From Sphingobacteriaceae bacterium DW12 (GTDB taxonomy: Bacteria > Bacteroidota > Bacteroidia > Sphingobacteriales > Sphingobacteriaceae), in assembly GCA_000783305.1 (NCBI GenBank), contig JROE01000009.1:186001-250000 (forward strand): a DNA stretch of 64,000 nucleotides. Reading direction: 5' to 3'. Made by a program: the position numbers and the translations under genes. The first letter of the stretch is position 1; the number at the start of each line of letters is the position of its first letter. The notes beneath the pieces were generated by a model that was not told where the DNA came from, ran no database searches, and was given only the letters and a program-made list of their open reading frames with translations. Positions 63,121 to 64,000 of this stretch are shown here, one piece after another.

Positions 63121-63490
63121 AAAAATAAATTATAGTATAGATTGTAAAAATTATTGGCGAATATAAATCAAAATTTAATGTAAAAAAATCGACATGATAA
63201 TACTTCACACGTTAAACGTTGCGAATATCTGCTTTTTTTCCCTTCCATAAAATACCTGTAAACTGGTAATTTACGCTCATTTATACCAATCCGCCAAAAT
63301 TGAAAAATATACTACCTCCCTCCCATTATGAAAGTTTTTTCAACTCTATTCATCTTAATGCTAAGATATTCAAATAAAATATGTAACTTTGCACTCCGAC
63401 AAAGCAGTCGGAATCTTCCCTTCATAGAAAGCTTTTCGCTGTACTTTGTTCAAAATCGTTTTTAAAAAAATAATTTTTTGAACTACAAAA
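63121..63490 (+). other. 370-base region with the carB leader
   Basis: The first 200 bases are AT-rich without a recognised feature. A perfect -7 element TAACTTTG (63384-63391) precedes a TCCGAC/GTCGGA hairpin (63396-63413) and a GTTCAAAA/TTTTGAAC inverted repeat (63448-63455 and 63476-63483) that ends seven bases before the carB ATG and could mask it. Confidence 0.5.
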
Positions 63491-64000
63491 ATGCCAAGAA
63501 ACACTTCCATCAAATCGGTTTTAATAATTGGATCAGGGCCTATCGTCATCGGTCAAGCCTGCGAATTCGATTATTCAGGATCTCAAGCAGCATTATCTTT
63601 AAAAGAAGAAGGTATTGAAGTATCCATTATCAACTCCAATCCGGCGACTATCATGACTGACAAAGTCGTAGCAGACAATGTTTACTTGCTTCCTTTGACT
63701 TGTGAAAGCATCGAAGAAATCCTTCAGAAGCACAACATCGATGCCGTATTGCCAACTATGGGTGGTCAGACTGCATTAAACCTTTGTATTGAAGCTTCCG
63801 AGCGTGGAATCTGGGAAAAATACAACATTCAAGTAATTGGAGTGGATGTTGCTGCAATCGAAAAAACAGAAAATCGTGAAGCTTTCCGTCAACTGATGGT
63901 CGATATCGGTGTAGGTGTTGCTACTTCAAAAATCGCAAATTCATTTTTAGAAGGTAAAGAAGCTGCCCAGGAAATTGGGTATCCACTCGTTATCCGCCCT
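63491..64000 (+). CDS. carB: Carbamoyl-phosphate synthase, large subunit (3' end outside window)
   Basis: The first 170 residues are present and the frame runs off the right end (normal length about 1070). VLIIGSGPIVIGQACEFDYSGSQA is the hallmark N-terminal motif, followed by NSNPATIMTD, PTMGGQTALNL and TENREAFRQLM, the start of the carboxyphosphate ATP-grasp domain. The enzyme makes carbamoyl phosphate for arginine and pyrimidine synthesis, with a glutaminase subunit (carA) that is not in the window. The leader upstream has two hairpins. Confidence 0.95.
   Translation, partial: MPRNTSIKSVLIIGSGPIVIGQACEFDYSGSQAALSLKEEGIEVSIINSNPATIMTDKVVADNVYLLPLTCESIEEILQKHNIDAVLPTMGGQTALNLCIEASERGIWEKYNIQVIGVDVAAIEKTENREAFRQLMVDIGVGVATSKIANSFLEGKEAAQEIGYPLVIRP

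Overview
The window comes from a chromosome of the phylum Bacteroidota, most likely the family Sphingobacteriaceae (Sphingobacterium/Pedobacter-like). The signs are a SusC/SusD pair with an ECF sigma factor and FecR anti-sigma factor, many SPI/SPII-exported proteins with C-terminal-type outer-membrane features, a clostripain lipoprotein, weak Shine-Dalgarno sequences, and promoters of the Bacteroidota type (TTG, about 19-20 nt, then TAnnTTTG/A). No rRNA, tRNA, insertion sequence, prophage or CRISPR array was recognised.

Layout. Bases 1-14240 hold a nearly complete branched-chain amino acid supercluster, all on +: ilvE (5' end missing), ilvD, ilvB, ilvN, a DinB-like gene, ilvC, leuC, leuD, a fused two-domain ABC ATPase, leuB, leuA (short form) and ilvA. 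Bases 14448-19388 hold an exported DUF2911 protein and then an nrdH-like/nrdI/nrdE/nrdF class Ib ribonucleotide reductase operon with DnaA-box-like sites upstream. Bases 20111-25955 (-) are a complete histidine-utilisation operon hutH-hutI-hutU-hutG, with a divergent LysR gene. Bases 27083-36446 carry a secreted M60-type metallopeptidase, proB-proA plus a small unknown gene, a large lipoprotein, uvrB and upp.

Bases 36567-43488 are the accessory part. It has an RNase H-like YkuK-family gene, a LexA/CI-like repressor whose catalytic dyad is lost, a 91-aa protein, a 986-aa collagen-like lipoprotein, a 33-aa membrane peptide, a clostripain-type lipoprotein protease and a 93-aa protein. Two nearly identical palindrome-bearing promoters precede the 91-aa gene and the collagen-like gene. 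This is the strongest candidate for an undescribed module: a surface adhesin/protease locus possibly held off by the neighbouring repressor.

Bases 43833-49118 hold an NadR-type nicotinamide riboside kinase, ahcY, a bacilliredoxin, a decayed gene remnant, a YtcJ-type amidohydrolase lipoprotein and an exported cyclophilin. Bases 49443-59095 (-) form a sigma/FecR/SusC/SusD unit followed by two exported Gfo/Idh/MocA oxidoreductases, a small glycan- or glycoside-uptake locus with no hydrolase gene. The window ends with lipA (-), a GH20 beta-hexosaminidase (+), a small outer-membrane barrel protein (-) and the start of carB (+).

Other recurring signals are very long perfect inverted repeats used as (often bidirectional) terminators; a 28-nt exact repeat containing a palindrome, shared by the uvrB promoter and the 5' region of the ECF sigma gene; and a repeated 20-nt element in the leaders of leuC and leuB. 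Functions are assigned from recognisable motifs and family knowledge only; no database search was run.
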